A stretch of 15,383 bases of DNA from JACDAN01 sp035776735 (GTDB lineage Bacteria > Actinomycetota > Thermoleophilia > Gaiellales > Gaiellaceae): assembly GCA_035776735.1 (NCBI GenBank), contig DASSSO010000130.1, positions 1 to 15,383 on the forward strand, given 5' to 3'. A model generated the notes under the pieces. That model worked only from the letters and a program-made list of their open reading frames with translations, was not told the origin of the DNA and did not search any database. Positions 13,279-15,383 of the stretch are shown here, piece by piece. The translations under genes and the position numbers were made by a program. Numbering within the stretch: position 1 is the stretch's first letter; each line of letters starts with the position of its first letter.

Positions 13279-14178
13279 GTGAGCCATCTCTCAGCCGTCA
13301 GGGCTCGAAACCGCCGCGTTCTCGCGTTCGTCCTCGCCCTGACCGCGGCGATCACGGTGCTCGAGGTGGTCGGCGGGATCCTGACGGGCAGCCTCGCGCT
13401 GCTCGCCGACGCGGTGCACATGCTCTCCGACAACCTCGCGCTGGCGCTCGCGCTCGTTGCGATCTGGCTCGCCGGGCGGCCGAGCACGCCCCAGCGCACG
13501 TTCGGGTACCAGCGCGCCGAGGTGCTCGCGGCGCTCCTGAACGGCCTCGTCCTGGTCGGCCTCGCGATCTGGATCTTCGTCGAGGCGTTCCGGCGGCTCA
13601 GCGACCCGCCCGACGTGCTCGGCGGCTGGATGCTCGCCGTGGCCACCGTCGGCCTGGTCGGGAACCTCGCCGCCGCGGCCGTTCTCGCGCGGACCGCGCA
13701 CTCGAGCCTGAACATGCAGGCCGCGCTGCGCCACGTGGTGGCCGATGCGCTCGGCTCGGCCGGCGTCGTCGTCGCCGCGCTCGTCGTCCTCACGACGGGC
13801 TGGCGCTACGCCGACCCGGCGGTGGGCGCGCTCATCGCGGTGCTCGTTCTGGCGAGCTCGTGGTCGGTGCTCCGCGACTCGGTCCACATCCTGCTCGAGG
13901 GGACGCCGAAGGGCATCGACGCCGGCGCGCTCGGCCGCCGCCTCTCGGCGATGCCGGGCGTGGTGGACGTGCACGACCTCCACGTCTGGACGATCACGTC
14001 GGGCTTCGTCTCCCTCTCCGCCCATGTGCTGGTCGAGCCGGGCGACGACTGCCACGCCCGCCGCCGGGAGCTCGAGCGGCTGCTCGCGGACGAGTACGGG
14101 ATCGAGCACACGACCCTCCAGGTCGACCACGCCCGACCCGCGAGCCGCGTGGTCCCGATCCGGAGGTCGGCGACCTGA
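13279..14178 (+). CDS. cation diffusion facilitator family metal efflux transporter (CzcD/ZitB-like)
   Basis: 299 residues with six membrane helices between ~14 and 205 and a cytosolic domain after that. The two metal-site motifs are intact: His47-x3-Asp51 (AVHMLSD) in helix 2 and His152-x3-Asp156 (HVVAD) in helix 5. This HD-HD set is typical of Zn/Cd exporters using proton antiport. The FGYQRAEVLAALLNG loop and the C-terminal VVDVHDLHVWTITSG strand are family hallmarks. There is no His-rich loop between helices 4 and 5. The start is GTG 13279 (VSHLSAV), with a -10-like TACTCT 6 nt upstream. Its stop overlaps the start of the next gene. Confidence 0.95.
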   Translation: MSHLSAVRARNRRVLAFVLALTAAITVLEVVGGILTGSLALLADAVHMLSDNLALALALVAIWLAGRPSTPQRTFGYQRAEVLAALLNGLVLVGLAIWIFVEAFRRLSDPPDVLGGWMLAVATVGLVGNLAAAAVLARTAHSSLNMQAALRHVVADALGSAGVVVAALVVLTTGWRYADPAVGALIAVLVLASSWSVLRDSVHILLEGTPKGIDAGALGRRLSAMPGVVDVHDLHVWTITSGFVSLSAHVLVEPGDDCHARRRELERLLADEYGIEHTTLQVDHARPASRVVPIRRSAT

Positions 14179-14636
14179 GCGACGGCGAGAGCAAGGAGGA
14201 GCGTCTCAACCGCGAGCTCATCGAGCTCCTCAACGAGCTGCGCGTCGTCCTGCCCGGCGTGCAGGTGCTCTTCGCGTTCCTGCTGACCGTGCCGTTCACG
14301 AATCAGTTCAGCCGGATCACGCAGGAGCAGGAGATCGTCTTCTTCGTCACCTTCCTGCTCACGACGCTCGCGACGATCATGCTCATCTCCCCGTCCGCGT
14401 ATCACCGGCTGCGGTGGCGCCAGAAGGACAAGGAGCAGATGCTGCGGACGGCGAACAGGCTGGCAATCGCCGGCCTGGGCTTCCTCGCGGCGGCCCTCAC
14501 GGGCGCGGTCTACCTGCTGACCGACCTCCTCTTCGCGTCGGCCGCGGTGGTCTACCTGGTGACCGCCGCGGCCGCGCTGCTCGTGCTCTGGTTCTGGTAC
14601 GGGCTCGGGCTGATGCGGCGAGCCCAGGCCGGCTAG
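14175..14636 (+). CDS. DUF6328-family membrane protein
   Basis: 153 residues with an acidic N-terminus, the ERLNRELIELLNELRVVLPG helix, then a phrase close to LFAFLLTVPF and four membrane segments at ~34-50, 58-75, 97-117 and 122-145. This matches the DUF6328 family of actinobacteria as I remember it; the function is unknown. The only plausible start is CTG 14175, which overlaps the upstream TGA (CTGA) and has GGAGG (14162-14166) 8 nt before it. No ATG, GTG or TTG is usable without losing conserved sequence. The overlap implies translational coupling to the metal transporter. Confidence 0.82.
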   Translation: MSDGESKEERLNRELIELLNELRVVLPGVQVLFAFLLTVPFTNQFSRITQEQEIVFFVTFLLTTLATIMLISPSAYHRLRWRQKDKEQMLRTANRLAIAGLGFLAAALTGAVYLLTDLLFASAAVVYLVTAAAALLVLWFWYGLGLMRRAQAG

Positions 14637-15013
14637 CCCTGGTGCATCGGGGCCTTGGCCCCGGGCAGGTGGAGCAGGTTCTCCACGTCGTGAACGCCGT
14701 GGACGCTCCGTGCGCGCTCCTCGAGGTCGCGGATCATCTCCGGCTGGCCGACTTCGCCGCGAAGGACGATCTTGCCGTTCTCGGCGTTGATGTTGATCTG
14801 GCCCTTCGGCACCTGCTCGTCGCGGAAGAGCTCGCTCTCGACCATGTGCGCGAGCGTCACGTCGTCCGGCTGCGGCTTCGGCCCTTCCTGGGCGCGCGTC
14901 AGCAGCCCCTGGATGCGGCCGCGAACCATGGCCCGGCGCCTGGCGCCCTGATTGGGATTGAAGAAGTACGTCAGCGCGGCCGTCAGGCCGATGAGTCCGA
15001 GCAGCTTTCTCAT
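14633..15013 (-). CDS. BON-domain protein with N-terminal membrane anchor
   Basis: 126 residues from ATG 15013, with an AAGGGGAG site about 7 nt upstream. Residues 3-18 are hydrophobic (GLIGLTAALTYFF), followed by a short Arg-rich stretch (ARRRAMVRGR), consistent with a membrane anchor. A BON domain spans ~51-115 (VTLAHMVESELF, ININAENGKIVLRGEV and the VHGVHDVENLLHLP ending). BON domains, as in OsmY, bind lipid surfaces and are linked to osmotic or envelope stress. A SigB-like promoter candidate lies upstream. The stop shares CTAG (14633-14636) with the convergent DUF6328-type gene. Confidence 0.9.
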   Translation of the reverse strand: MRKLLGLIGLTAALTYFFNPNQGARRRAMVRGRIQGLLTRAQEGPKPQPDDVTLAHMVESELFRDEQVPKGQININAENGKIVLRGEVGQPEMIRDLEERARSVHGVHDVENLLHLPGAKAPMHQG

Positions 15014-15057
15014 GTGGCGGCTCCCCTTCGTGCGTGCTTTTTCGAGTACGAGTGAGC

Positions 15058-15083
15058 CTACCCCTTTGCGGGGCGCGGTTAAC
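15058..15083 (-). promoter_or_regulatory. candidate SigB/SigF-type promoter of the BON gene
   Basis: On the minus strand GTTAAC (15083-15078), 14 nt, then GGGTAG (15063-15058). This is the best match in the window to the GTTNNN-N14/16-GGGTAT stress-sigma pattern, and BON proteins are typical of stress regulons. The predicted leader is about 37 nt. Confidence 0.5.
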
Positions 15084-15101
15084 CCGGGTGTGTGTCGTGG
15101 G

Positions 15102-15383
15102 CTAGTCGCCCCAGTCGAAGTCGCGGGACCGGCCCCAAAGGCCGTCCTCTTCTTGAGCCTCGACCGTCTCCTCGGTGAGGACGGCCACCTGCTCCGAGGC
15201 GACTCCGGGATGGCCGTCGAGCGTGTCCTCGATCCGTGCCTGCTCCTCGGTCTTGAAGAGCGGGTGGTTCTCGAAGGGGTCCTCGACGCGATAGCTGTCG
15301 ATCGGCATGTCACCCTCGAGCTCGGCGTTCTTTCGTTTCAGCTCGAGGTGGTCCTGGATCACGTTGGCGAACAGTGAAGGTGT
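15102..15383 (-). CDS. short conserved acidic protein, N-terminus probably beyond the right edge
   Basis: From the stop at 15102 the frame stays open to the window edge. A GTG at 15362 could start an 86-residue form, but the codons above it (TPSLFAN) read as natural sequence leading into VIQDHLELKRKNAELEGD, so the true start probably lies outside. The visible protein is hydrophilic and acidic: a Lys/Arg/Glu helix, MPIDSYRVEDPFENHPLF, and a charged C-terminus ending WGRSRDFDWGD. There is no membrane segment or known motif. I do not recognise a family. It is tandem with the BON gene, which has its own promoter candidate in the 88-bp gap. Confidence 0.7.
   Translation of the reverse strand, partial: TPSLFANVIQDHLELKRKNAELEGDMPIDSYRVEDPFENHPLFKTEEQARIEDTLDGHPGVASEQVAVLTEETVEAQEEDGLWGRSRDFDWGD

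Noticed and set aside
1..15383. CRISPR arrays, tRNA/rRNA genes, insertion sequences, transposases, phage genes or restriction systems
   Set aside because: No regularly spaced repeats, cloverleaf-like sequences, transposase motifs or phage-type proteins were seen in either strand.

Overview
The window is about 15.4 kb of very GC-rich, gene-dense bacterial DNA. Codon use is strongly G/C at third positions. Start codons are often GTG or TTG. Many genes have no Shine-Dalgarno site but carry a TANNNT-like hexamer 6-8 nt before the start codon, as expected of leaderless transcripts. Together with the gene content (AAA-type LuxR-family regulator, sigma factor fused to an anti-sigma zinc finger, PRC-barrel and BON stress proteins, CHRD protein, solitary MreB-like actin), this suggests a deep-branching actinobacterium, perhaps class Thermoleophilia. 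That placement is inference; no rRNA or marker gene is present.

Layout. 1-2012 (minus): N-terminal two thirds of a large ATPase transcription regulator. 2047-2517 (plus): small four-helix membrane protein, ending at a strong bidirectional hairpin. 2605-5509: envelope/sigma block, with two secreted repeat proteins (minus) on either side of a plus-strand ECF sigma factor that carries its own zinc finger, a membrane segment and a basic tail. 5649-7962: an RDD membrane protein, then a small helical protein in the same direction, then (convergent) an FHA-domain membrane protein. The last two share a 21-residue Gly-rich motif, and the space between their stop codons is filled by a ~160-bp imperfect palindrome. 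8015-9402: HAD phosphatase, PRC-barrel protein and a small unknown protein. 9399-10304: secreted beta-propeller. 10394-11909: MsrB and an orphan MreB-like protein. 11970-13257: ferritin-like and SnoaL-like proteins. 13279-14636: cation-efflux transporter coupled to a DUF6328-type membrane protein. 14633-15013: BON-domain protein. 15102-15383: conserved short protein running off the right edge.

How the genes may work together. Much of the window looks like envelope and stress functions: methionine-sulfoxide repair, metal efflux, BON and PRC-barrel proteins, and secreted proteins. Four minus-strand genes have GTT-N13/14-GG-type elements upstream that resemble stress sigma (SigB/SigF) promoters. 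The most novel element is the small helical protein plus FHA membrane protein with the shared motif. By architecture it resembles bacterial pairs that communicate through a short homotypic (possibly amyloid-forming) motif, here coupled to a phosphothreonine-reading FHA domain rather than an NLR receptor.
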